Below, piece after piece: positions 55,735 through 64,000 of a stretch of 64,000 nucleotides of DNA. Below the pieces are notes generated by a model. That model did not search any database. It saw only the letters and a list, made by a program, of their open reading frames with translations, and was not told where the DNA came from. Source of the DNA: Limnomonas spitsbergensis (Eukaryota; Chlorophyta; Chlorophyceae; Chlamydomonadales); assembly GCA_037349105.1 (NCBI GenBank), contig JAYJMM010000015.1, positions 62,001 to 126,000 on the forward strand, given 5' to 3'. Position numbers and translations under genes: made by a program. Numbering within the stretch: position 1 is the stretch's first letter; each line of letters opens with the position of its first letter.

Positions 55735-58700
55735 GTACTGTCCAAGGACTGCACCTGATAGACCTGCACAGCAACCATGCTGACACATGATACCCATGCG
55801 TGCCTCCTGCACCACCATCCCTCACGCACTGCATGTAACCCATGCATGCCATCCATGCATGCCACAGATTGCACAAGCCAGCCTTCCATGCATGCCCTCC
55901 ACATTTTACTTGGACTTATCAAACTGTGAGGTTAGCCGCCCAACCCTAGAAAACCTGAGGCGGTAACACGAATCAGCCCGGATGCGCATTTGCCCCCGTC
56001 GGTAGCTGAGAAAAGAAAAGCAAGAACTGGAAGGCCAGACGACCAACAAGCGCACACACGGCCATCCATGCGTGTCACCCAGTCAACCCATGCATGCTAC
56101 CCTTACCTGCCACTCATGCCTGCCACCCATGCCTATCATTTATACATGCTCCCCTAAAACGACGCATGATCTACATCCACACAGCGTGTGTCACTCGCAT
56201 AGGCTTCAATGTGTTACTCGGAACCCCGCCATTCGGTTCGTTTCAGAACGATTTTGGTCGTGTGCCATAGCGTGTTTGGCAGGCAAGTGGCAGAGGTCGT
56301 GTGGTCTGGCGTATGTGGTGGGCTGAGCGAAGTCAGTGGCATCACCACAGCGTGTGCCTCTCTCACAGGAGCTGCGGCAGGTGCAGGACCAGATCCAGGT
56401 CCAGCTGCGTGGCCTCGGCCAGGCACAGCTGGACGCCGCCAAATTTGAGGCTGCGAGAGAGCTGCAGCAGCGCCAGGCGGAGCACCGTCGGGTGGAGCTC
56501 GAGGCCTCACAGCAGCGCCGCTCGCGGGCCGCGCTGCAGCGTGCCCGGGACGAGGCCCGCGCCGGCGCCGGCCTCGCCGACGCGCGGCGCGCGCAGCGCG
56601 ACGCAACGCTGGCTGCCGAGCGCGACAAGGCGCATGCAATGGGCGAGGCGCTCGCCGAGCGGGCCGCGGGCGACATTGAGGAGCGCGATCGCCTCGCCGC
56701 GCTGGAGCTGCAGCGCCGCCGTGCCGGCACGGCTCCAGGGGTCGATTTCCGCTTCAGCCGCTTGCACGAGGGCTGCGCACATTTGCACATGGTGCAGAGC
56801 GCCCATGTCTTGGACGCGGAGGGGCAGGCGCAGGTGCCTGACGACCCTATCGAGACAGCCCGACGCACCGCTGTCAGGTGGGAGCCTAAACCCTGAACCC
56901 TGACTCCTAAACCCCGGCTCCTAAAACCTGCACCCTGACGCACCATGGCAGGGGGGACAGGAAACCAACCCCTAAAATTTCACCCAAAAATCCACTCCTT
57001 CACTGTGAAACAATGAGGTTGGCTTAAGGATCGCCCGGACGGCAGCTGGAGCATCTGCATCTACTGTCTGGCTGGTCGGCTGCCAACCCTCCTGCATGCT
57101 GCAAGAGATGGAGCAACTGAGGCACTGCTTTGCTCGCTTGCTGTTAACGCCCTTGCTGCTTGCGTGGCATGAAGCAAAGGCAGGCAGTGCAGGCAAAGGC
57201 ATGTCTGGACAAAGGCAGGCAGTGCAGGCAAAGGCATGTCTGGACAAAGGCAGGCAGTGCAGGCAAAGGCATGTCTGGACAAAGGCAGGCAGGGCAGGCA
57301 AAGGCATGTCTGGACAAAGGCAGGCAGTGCAGGCAAAGGCATGTCTGGACAAAGGCAGGCAGGGCAGGCAAAGGCATGTCTGGACAAAGGCAGGCAGGGC
57401 AGGCAAAGGCATGTCTGGACAAAGGCAGGCAGTGCAGGCAAAGGCATGTCTGGACAAAGGCATGCAGTGCAGGCAAAGGCATGTCTGGACAAAGGCAGGC
57501 AGGGCAGGCAAAGGCATGTCTGGACAAAGGCAGGCAGGGCAGGCAAAGGCACATTTATTTTGTGCTGGAAACGTGTAACCCTCCATCCTATTAATCTCAC
57601 TTTGCAGGTTCCGTGAAATGGAGCAGAAGAAGGCAGAGCAGGCAGCTGAAGCGCAGTCAAGAGCAGAAGAGAGGTTCCGAGCTGCGCATGCCAAGGTAAT
57701 GTTAAGTGTTAAATAGTGTGGGGGTGAGTGACAGGCAGCTGAAGCGCAGTTAAAAGTGGGTGAGAGGTTTAAAGCTGCGCATGCCAAGGTAATGTTAAGT
57801 GTTGAACAGAGTGAGTGGGGGGCATTCTCTGTGGAAGCTGTGTCAAAGTGTCACTGGGGAGCTTTCACTGTGGGGGGCTCTGACAGTGAGAGGTGTACTC
57901 AGTTTGGGCCTGTGTTAGTGGGGAGCTTTCACTGTAGGGGGCTCTGACAGAGAGACGTGATCTCAGGTTGAGCCTGTGTTAGTGGGCTGCGGTAGTGGGG
58001 GGCTCTGACAGTGGGGACTTTCTCAGTGGGGCTGTGGTAGTGGGGGGCTCTGACAGTGGGGGCATTCTCAGTGGGGCTGTGGCAGTGGGGGGCTCTGACA
58101 GTGGGGGCATTTTCAGTGGGGCTGTGGTAGTGGGGGGTATACTCAGTGGGGCTCTGACAGTGGGGGCATTCTCAATGGGGCTGTGGTAGTGGGGGGTATG
58201 CTCAGTGGGGCTATGGCAGTGGGGGCATTCTCAGTGGGGCTGTGGTAGTGGGGGGTATACTGAGTGGGGCTCTGGCAGTGGGGGCATTCTCAGTGGGGCT
58301 GTGGTAGTGTGGGGTATGCTCAGTGGGGCTATGACAGTGGGGGCAGTGGCTGACACCAGTGGGGGCGGAATGCCATCCTCAATTTGTACTGTTGGGGGCA
58401 TTCGCATCCTGCTATTATCTTTTTGCCTCACACTACTTACAAACTGTATCCTGATGATGAATATGCCCGCACCCTTACATACTGCGTCTTCCTGCAATCA
58501 GCATGCACCTGTAAACCCTGGATCCTAATACCCTTAACCCTGCGATTATCGTGTGTCACAGAACCCCTCACCCTGAACCGTGAACCTTTCACCCTGAACC
58601 CTGAACCCTAATCCCCAAACCCTGAACCCTAAATCCAGCAATCACTACGTATCTCCAAGATCAGCCAGCATTGTTCACAAGTTGAATCAATGCTTACTCG

Positions 58701-61700
58701 TCATGATTATCAGAACGTGCCACCCCTCTCCACCCTGCTCCTTTTTCCGGCTGACGGGTCCGGGCTGATCACGATCTTAACCCTGAACTCCTGGTCGCCG
58801 TCAGGCAGGTTTGGGCTGGGGAAAATCCCGGCCATATATTCAGTAGGTTTGAATCGCCATTATGGTGTGCATTCTTTCTTTATTAATTGCTTGCCTCAGG
58901 GCAAACTTAAGACCAACATATTCTCAATATCCGACTCAAACGGGTATTGACACTCGAGAATCAGGATTTTCAACGATTCCCTCACCCCTGAACAACTTAA
59001 ATTCAGAGGGAAGGCAATTTGAATATTTTGAACTCTGAACGGCCATATTGCCGTCTGTCGGGTCCGGGCTGAATACTAGCTTAACCCTCAACCCTGAACC
59101 CCACTCATTGCCGTCTTCCACGGTGTCGCGTCTGGTCTGAGCGCCAGCTGAATCCTGAACCCTACACCCCCTCATTTCCGTCTGACAGGTTTTGGCTGAG
59201 CACGATCTAAACCCTTCATACCCTTCATACCCTTCATACCCTTCACACCCTTCATACCTTTTTTGCCGGATGTCAGGTCCCGGCTGAGCACGAGCTTAAC
59301 CCTAAACCCTCAACCTTCAACCCTCTTGCTGCCACCTGGCAGGTATTGGCTGAGCAAGATGTTGACCCTTTACATTCTTAACGCCCTGGTTCCTTTTTTT
59401 GCCGGATGCAGGTCCGGGCTGAACAGGAAAGGAAGCAGCTGGAAGCTGACCTGGAGGCGGCATCGATGGAGGAGCTGGAGCGAAGGAAGAAGGCCATCCC
59501 AGATAATCGAGGGTGAGGGCAATCGCTTTTTCTGCTTGGGTACGGTAGCATAGATTTGATTTGCCTTCCTTCGGGTACGAAAAACGGTCTCTTTCAATGG
59601 CTCAGGGCAAATTATCAGCCAAAACTCTTTATTTCTGACAGAAAACCGGCGTCGACCAACGATAGATGGTATATTCATGGATCCCTCAACCGCAAACAAC
59701 GTTAATTATGAAGGGAGGCAAAGCACATATATGGTACCTTGAACGCAATGAATACAAATATATATATAATCATGAGAGAGGAGCTGGAGAGCTGGGAGAA
59801 GGCCATCCCCGATCACCGAGATACCGGGCATGTGTTTCTCCTTTAGCCTTCATCGTTATGGGTGGCAGACGGTGCAGGAAGATGAGGCCATCTCTGCCAA
59901 TCGCGATTGTGACTATTTGATGGAGGTGTGGGGGGGAGGGGTCAGGAATTAGGGGCCTTCGCTGCCAAGTGTTGCTGTGACCAGGTTTACATGATATAAA
60001 CTGATTTTCCTCGCCTCTTCATCCGTGATACTGAAAAATACAAGCCCTCGGCATGGATTTTGACAGCCTAGTGGTCAAGTGTAAGCTTTGTCCCTTCACA
60101 GGGAGCGGGAATGGAGCGGGCCTTGTTTCAGGTAAGAAAAAGAATTAAACACGTCATGTTCCAGGCTCACAATTCCCGCCGGCTCTCCCTCCTGCCTACT
60201 ACCCTGTACAGGCAGCTGCCGGATCGGAGGAAGCAGGCTGAGCTGGAACGCATTTACGAAGACAACTTCCTCCGACCATCCGCGCTGGCCAGCCGGGGCG
60301 CAGGCGCGGGCGGCGCCCGCGCCGCCGGAGCCGCTGCCGCCGCCGCCGCCGAATCCGATCGTCGGCATCTCCCTGAGGCTGCGGGCATGCCACCCAGGGT
60401 GCAGCAGGGCGTTTTTCTGCCTTTCCCTCCGGCCGCCTCGGCGACAGCTCACCCCCCGGGGGCGGGCACTGACAAACAAGAAACGGGAGCGGCGGCGCCG
60501 CCGCCGCCCGCTGCCGGGCCCGAGGAGCGCCCGGAGCGTCCAAGGCGTGTCCCCGTGTTCCAGCCGGTTCCGCGCTCGAGGGGGAGGCCGGACGTGCAGG
60601 TTGCAGCATCGGCCCAACCACTGGCAGCTTCTGCAGCGGGACCTGCGTGGACCATCTCGGGCGGGTCTGCAACAGCAGCAGCAAGAGCAGCAACATGTGC
60701 TCCCGACACAACATCTTCCACAATAGCTGTGCCAGAAACAGCTCTGGCTGCAGCCCCCATGCCATCGGGGCCACTGGGCCCCCAGGCGGCAGCCTTGTCT
60801 TTCTGGCCGCAGCCCTTGCAGCCGGCGGCACCCTGGCGGCACCCGCAAGCGCAGCCCTTGCAAGGCACATCCAAAGGGAAGCAAACCGGGGCGCCGCATG
60901 TCCCGGGGAACCTACCGCCTGCCACTGTCGCGCCAGAGCAGGCGCTGGTGGGTGGTCAAGTGGAGCGAATGGCATCCACAGAGGACCCAGCATCTGCTCC
61001 TGCTCCCGCCTCTGCTCCTGCCCCTGCCCCTGCTCCCGCTCCTGCCCCTGCCCCTGCCCCTGCTCCCGCCCCTGCCCCAGCCCCAGCCTCTACCCCAGCT
61101 CCTGCTCCTGCCCTGCCAGCTTCACCGTGGATCACTCCAGCCACAGCTCCGGCTAACCGAGCTCCTCCTGCCCATGCTGCACCTGACCGAGCGGCAGCTC
61201 CGGCCCTCCAGGTCCCCCAGTGGACCCGCGGCCGCAACGCACGGCTGGGCAGGCGGGAGATCGATGCGGCGGGGGAGACGGCGGCATCCAAGCTGCGCGG
61301 GCGCGCTGCCGCCACTGTTGGCGTCAGGGGATTGCCCGCTGCTGCGACCGCCGCACCTCTCGCGGGGTCCCTCGAGGGCCGGCCGGAACGTGGCGGGATC
61401 CCTGCCTCAGGCATCCCGCTGCCCCGCGACGCCCGGGAGGGCGCCGGGCATCAACAGCCATCACCTTCCCAGCAGCAGCAGCAGCAGGTCCAGAACCTTG
61501 ACCCCGGGAGGCTGGCTCCCCCTGGCCTCCGGCCTGGCCGTGGTGCTGACGCTGCGGCCAGGGCGGTGGCGGATGCGGCGGCGTACTTTATGCAGAGGGC
61601 GCAGCAGGTGTGGGGATGGTGGGGCAGTGCGGGGCGAGGTAGGTTGTGAGACATGCCGGGGGGAAATGCTAGAGCTCGGGGCTAAGCTGGCGTAGGGTTT

Positions 61701-63447
61701 GGGAATAAGCTGGCGTAGGGTTTGGGGATAAGCTGGCGTAGGGTTTGGGGTTCAGCTGGTGCTCAGGGTTAAGCTGCAGGCTGCAATCATGCGCGTCCCT
61801 TTTAAAAACAGGAATGTGACAGCTGATCCGCCATGATTCCTGTGGGGTCTGAGGAAATGTGGATTGTGGCCAGGGAGGCAGAAGGAATCCCGGTAGTGGA
61901 GACCTGTTGAAGCTCCGGCAGCTGGACCAGTAACAGAGGGTCAGGAAATAACTCAAGGGCGTAGTATTGGAGAGATTTCCTGCGCAGATTGAGGTGTGAG
62001 ATGCTAAAATAGAATGGAACCACCCAGAAATATCGAGGAACCCGGAGATATGAAGGAACCCGGACATATCAAGGAACCCGGAGATATCAAGGAAGTCGGA
62101 GATATCAAGGAACCCGGAGATATCAAGGAACCCGGAGATATCAAGGAACCCGGAAATATCAAGGAACCCGGAAATATCAAGGAACCCGGAAATATCAAGG
62201 AACCCGGAGATATCAAGGAACCCGGAAATATCAAGGAACCCGGAGATATCAAGGAAGTCGGAGATATCAAGGAAGTCGGAGATATCAAGGAACCCGGAGA
62301 TATCAAGGAACCCGGAGATATCAAGGAACCCGGAGATATCAAGGAACCCGGAAATATCAAGGAACCCGGAGATATCAAGGAACCCGGAAATATCAAGGAA
62401 CCCGGAAATATCAAGGAACCCGGAGATATCAAGGAACCCGGAGATATCAAGGAACCCGGAAATATCAAGGAACCCGGAAATATCAAGGAACCCGGAGATA
62501 TCAAGGAACCCGGAAATATCAAGGAACCCGGAAATATCAAGGAACCCGGAAATATCAAGGCACCCAGAGATATCAAGGAACCCGGAAATATCAAGGAACC
62601 CGGAGATATCAAGGAACCCGGAGATATCAAGGAACCCGGAGATATCAAGGAACCCGGAAATATCAAGGAACCCGGAAATATCAAGGAACCCGGAGATATC
62701 AAGGAACCCGGAGATATCAAGGAACCCGGAGATATCAAGGAACCCGGAGATATCAAGGAACCCGGAGATATCAAGGAACCCGGAAATATCAAGGAACCCG
62801 GAAACATGAAGGAAGCGGGAGATATCAAGGAACCTGGAAATGAAAAGGAAGGCTGGAAAAGGCTTGCCACTGAGACGGAGCAGCCCCTGCGATCGCCTCC
62901 CTTACAACGCTCACACTTGCGCGCTGTGACACACATCCACCCATGTTCAGCGCCCACGCGGCCGAGCCTTTTTGATCAGGGCCCAGAGGTGTAAAGCCAT
63001 TGACTTGCCCCCCTCCCCCGCCCCCCCCCGCAGCACTTGCTAGGAGCCGTCTCCGGAGCGCCCGGCAGCGCAGCTGGCCGACCGCTGGCCACGTCGTCCG
63101 CACCGCCCATCTCGCCCGCGGCTGTAGAGGATGCAGGCACCAGCATCCTGGACCCAGCGACAGGCGGTCAGCCACCACCTGGTGACGATGGCAGGAGTGG
63201 CCAGGGGCCCGTGAGCGCGGCCGCTCTTTCCTTTGCTGCTGCTGCTGCGTCACCGCCTGTTGTGCATGCCTCTGGATCCGGCGTGGTCCTGCCGCACCCC
63301 TCGAGCATTGAGGCCCCTGCTGCTGGGCGGTTTGACCCTGGGGCGTCCGGCGCTCAGGAGCCCATGCTCCTCGATCCGGCCAGTGACGCCTTTGAGCGGG
63401 AGCTGGACAGGCAGCTGGGGTCTATGATGCGACAGCTGGGCTTGAAG
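55534..63447 (+). CDS. coiled-coil protein resembling CEP295/KIAA1731 N-terminal region, exons 1-7, continues right
   Basis: Exons 55534-55734, 56369-56877, 57608-57695, 59412-59512, 60102-60131, 60212-61607, 63034-63447; phases agree at each join, about 913 residues so far, no stop. Residues 1-67 start MGHLSPEVLDPAILELRRKK, then RLQQLRGHERS. Exons 2-4 form a long Glu/Arg/Gln/Ala-rich coiled coil ending AARELQQRQ-type heptads, TARRTAVRFREME, AEERFRAAHAK and EELERRKKAIP. Exon 6 opens RKQAELERIYEDNFL and then becomes Pro/Ala-rich and disordered. The order (LSP then RRKLRL, coiled coil, RFEKAH-like, ELE-ED) recalls centriolar CEP295/ANA1 proteins, which act in centriole-to-centrosome conversion. 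This is an inference from remembered motif order; a generic coiled-coil protein is the alternative. Divergent from GH32. Confidence 0.6.
55780..56200. repeat. ATGCATGCC-type degenerate repeat in intron 1
   Basis: Repeated CCCATGCATGCC, ATCCATGCATGCCA and CCATGCGTG strings of about 10-14 bp across both ends of the intron. Confidence 0.7.
56369..56877 (+). CDS. coiled-coil gene exon 2
   Basis: Acceptor TCTCACAG, donor GTGGGA, phase 0 in and 2 out; 169 codons. Very GC-rich coiled coil (ELRQVQDQIQVQLRGLGQAQ onward), ending with FSRLHEGCAHLHMVQSAHV and ARRTAV. Confidence 0.82.
56882..56945. repeat. telomere-like tract at exon 2 donor
   Basis: CCTAAACCCTGAACCCTGAC and similar, starting 6 bp after the donor; CCCTAAA on the coding strand. 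Confidence 0.75.
57170..57552. repeat. 35-bp minisatellite in intron 2
   Basis: About 11 units of AAAGGCAGGCAGTGCAGGCA followed by AAGGCATGTCTGGAC. Open frames on both strands are repeat shadows. Confidence 0.95.
57608..57695 (+). CDS. coiled-coil gene exon 3
   Basis: Acceptor CTTTGCAG, donor GTAATG, phase 2 in and 0 out. Encodes FREMEQKKAEQAAEAQ, then RAEERFRAAHAK. Confidence 0.82.
57730..57805 (+). repeat. copy of exon 3 tail plus donor
   Basis: GACAGGCAGCTGAAGCGCAG and GCTGCGCATGCCAAGGTAAT then GTTAAGTGTT repeat the exon 3 end and donor about 100 bp downstream; a TAA now interrupts the frame. Confidence 0.92.
57820..58360. repeat. ~42-bp minisatellite in intron 3
   Basis: Units of CAGTGGGGCTGTGGTAGTGG, GGGGCTCTGACAGTGGGG and CATTCTCAGTGGGG, about 12 copies, increasingly regular to the right. 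Confidence 0.92.
58560..58640. repeat. telomere-like tract
   Basis: ACCCTGAACCCTGAACCCTA and CCCTGAACCCTAAATCC; CCCTAAA on the coding strand. Confidence 0.8.
58889..59025. mobile_element. TIR element family A, diverged copy 3
   Basis: Left GCTTGCCTCAGGGCAAAC and right CAGAGGGAAGGCAATTTG with a related core (ATTCTCAATATCCGACTCAA). Partial and diverged. Confidence 0.5.
59218..59262. repeat. 10-bp repeat (ACCCTTCATA)
   Basis: Five tandem copies between two exon 4 acceptor echoes. Confidence 0.9.
59412..59512 (+). CDS. coiled-coil gene exon 4
   Basis: Acceptor GGATGCAG, donor GTGAGG, phase 0 in and 2 out. Encodes VRAEQERKQLEADLEAA, then MEELERRKKAIPDNR. Confidence 0.8.
59551..59731. mobile_element. 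TIR element (MITE family A), copy 2
   Basis: Ends TAGATTTGATTTGCCTTCCT and (complemented) TATATGTGCTTTGCCTCCC; core with CTCAGGGCAAATTATC and TATTCATGGATCC shared with 18751-18920. In intron 4. Confidence 0.8.
59770..59960 (+). repeat. decayed copies of exon 4 tail
   Basis: 59775-59826 (GAGGAGCTGGAGAGCTGGGA, then AGGCCATCCCCGATCACCGA) closely repeats the exon 4 end; 59869-59910 (AAGATGAGGCCATCTCTGCC, then AATCGCGA) is a weaker copy. Confidence 0.8.
60102..60131 (+). CDS. coiled-coil gene exon 5 (30-bp, tentative)
   Basis: Acceptor CTTCACAG, donor GTAAGA, phase 2 in and 2 out, reading EREWSGPCF. It joins exons 4 and 6 in frame. Direct splicing of exon 4 to exon 6 would also be phase-consistent. 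Confidence 0.5.
60212..61607 (+). CDS. coiled-coil gene exon 6 (disordered Pro/Ala region)
   Basis: Acceptor CTGTACAG, donor GTGTGG, phase 2 in and 0 out; 465 codons. Opens QLPDRRKQAELERIYEDNFL, then long Ala, Pro, Gly and Arg-rich disorder with a (Ala-Pro)n stretch around 60990-61110 and a short QQQQQQ tract, ending YFMQRAQQ. Confidence 0.75.
61680..61770. repeat. GCTGGCGTAGGGTTTGGGG repeat
   Basis: Three to four units of about 26-27 bp (TAAGCTGGCGTAGGGTTTGG) just after exon 6. Telomere-like TAGGGTTT on the coding strand, an exception to the usual orientation. Confidence 0.8.
62020..62835. repeat. 18-bp minisatellite (AACCCGGAGATATCAAGG) in intron 6
   Basis: About 45 units of GAACCCGGAGATATCAAG with G/A (GAGATA/GAAATA) and CCC/GTC variants. 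Plus reads EPGDIK/EPGNIK repeats for 326 codons including flanks; minus reads PGSLIS. It lies between two spliced exons, so it is treated as intronic. Confidence 0.95.
63034..63447 (+). CDS. coiled-coil gene exon 7
   Basis: Acceptor CCCCGCAG after a C-rich tract, donor GTGACT, phase 0 both sides. Encodes HLLGAVSGAPGSAAGRPL onward, a disordered stretch ending FERELDRQLGSMMRQLGLK. Confidence 0.75.
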
Positions 63448-63454
63448 GTGACTG

Positions 63455-63715
63455 GACCCTAAACCCTCAATTTTAAAACCCTAAAACCTTAAATCCTTAA
63501 ACCCTCAACCCTTAAACCCTAAACCCCCAATCATAAAACCCTAAACCTTAAAGATCTGGACATGCAGCTGGGGTCCATGATGCGGTAGCTGGGCTTAAAG
63601 GTGACTGGACCCCAACCTCTTAACCCTGAACCCTTCAGATCTGGACAGGCAGCTGGGGTCCATGATTGGACAGCTGGGTTTGAAGGTGGCTCAACCCTTA
63701 ACCCTTAAACTTAAC
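63455..63715 (+). repeat. two copies of exon 7 tail plus donor, with telomere-like tracts
   Basis: 63551-63605 and 63636-63690 repeat GATCTGGACAGGCAGCTGGG, GTCCATGATGCG and GGGCTTGAAGGTG after CCCTAAACCCTCAA-type tracts. The first has TAG in frame; both keep AAG/GTG donors. Confidence 0.92.
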
Positions 63716-64000
63716 AACTACAGGAGGGTTAGGGGGGCAGGGGAGATGACGACTGAAATGGACGAATGCCAGTGACTTGACCTGGACCTTCCTGGACGCT
63801 GATCGCTGTTTATTGTTAAGGTGCTTCGTCCACAACTCAGCTACACAGTTCAGCTCGGCATAGCCGACTAAAATGCCTGTCAAGAAGCAGTCTCCAATTC
63901 GAATGCTAGTGGCTGCCCAACGGCCCGCCTACGGTGGCCTGATGCTTAATGATATGTGAACACAATTTTTGCCCCCTGCATGTTCGTTCAAATTGGCATT
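63716..64000. other. right edge, nothing recognised
   Basis: Presumably intron 7 of the coiled-coil gene. 63820-63870 has CAGCTACACAGTTCAGCT, related to the CAGCTAC family. Confidence 0.4.

Larger units (their letters stand above)
58745..59400 (+). repeat. six or more decayed copies of exon 4 acceptor plus head
   Basis: The exon 4 junction GCCGGATGCAG then GTCCGGGCTGAACAGG recurs upstream, near 58755 (GACGGGTCCGGGCTGATCAC), 59057 (GTCGGGTCCGGGCTGAATAC), 59186 (GACAGGTTTTGGCTGAGCAC), 59268 (GATGTCAGGTCCCGGCTGAG) and 59336 (GGCAGGTATTGGCTGAGCAA). Weaker copies are at 58802 and 59110. Short CCCTTAACCCTGAACCC-type tracts separate them. Confidence 0.88.

Noticed and set aside
55920..56060. Extra small exon (LRKEKQELEGQ) in coiled-coil intron 1
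   Set aside because: Reads as charged helix but lacks a nearby donor, and exons 1 and 2 already join in phase.
57061..57616. Cys-rich or Lys-rich repeat proteins
   Set aside because: 35-bp array in an intron, open in several frames on both strands.
62004..62994. EPGDIK-repeat protein
   Set aside because: 18-bp array with no start context; exons on both sides splice in phase across it.

Overview
The window is nuclear DNA from a eukaryote, most likely a large, repeat-rich green algal genome. Three multi-exon genes with GT-AG introns can be rebuilt from it by joining exons whose reading phases agree at every junction. The case for a green alga is a Chlorella/plant-type hexose-proton symporter, interstitial CCCTAAA/TTTAGGG (plant-type telomere) motifs, and a coiled-coil gene that resembles a centriolar protein. 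The species is not identified.

Layout. (1) About 2.1-11.8 kb, minus strand: seven exons of an STP/HUP-type sugar symporter, from the start codon through transmembrane helix 7; the C-terminal third is not in the window. (2) 14.8-53.1 kb, minus strand: a glycoside hydrolase family 32 gene (invertase/fructan hydrolase) of 13 exons, about 38 kb long, with all three catalytic motifs (WINDPNG, WRDP, WECP) intact. Its seventh intron is about 23.3 kb long, and about 21.2 kb of that is one 25-bp satellite array (22.4-43.6 kb). (3) 55.5 kb to at least 63.4 kb, plus strand: a coiled-coil gene resembling the N-terminal part of CEP295/KIAA1731-type centriolar proteins, running off the right edge. Genes 1 and 2 would form a sucrose/fructan hydrolysis plus hexose uptake pair. 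They share a dispersed element of about 320 bp, in the same orientation, 0.4-0.5 kb upstream of each start codon.

The most unusual feature is what fills the introns. In most of them the exon edge (the last or first 10-60 exon bases plus the splice site) is followed, outward into the intron, by one to many decayed tandem copies of itself. This is seen on both sides of exons, in all three genes and on both strands. Several minisatellites appear to have grown from these copies. The rest of the intron space holds other minisatellites (including a perfect 731-bp CAACAG tract), small inverted-repeat transposons (one hAT-like with an 8-bp target duplication), a hairpin-containing element family of about 95 bp, and telomere-like tracts.

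No rRNA, tRNA, CRISPR array or bacterial-type operon was seen. The very long open frames across the 25-bp satellite and other arrays are artefacts of periodic sequence.
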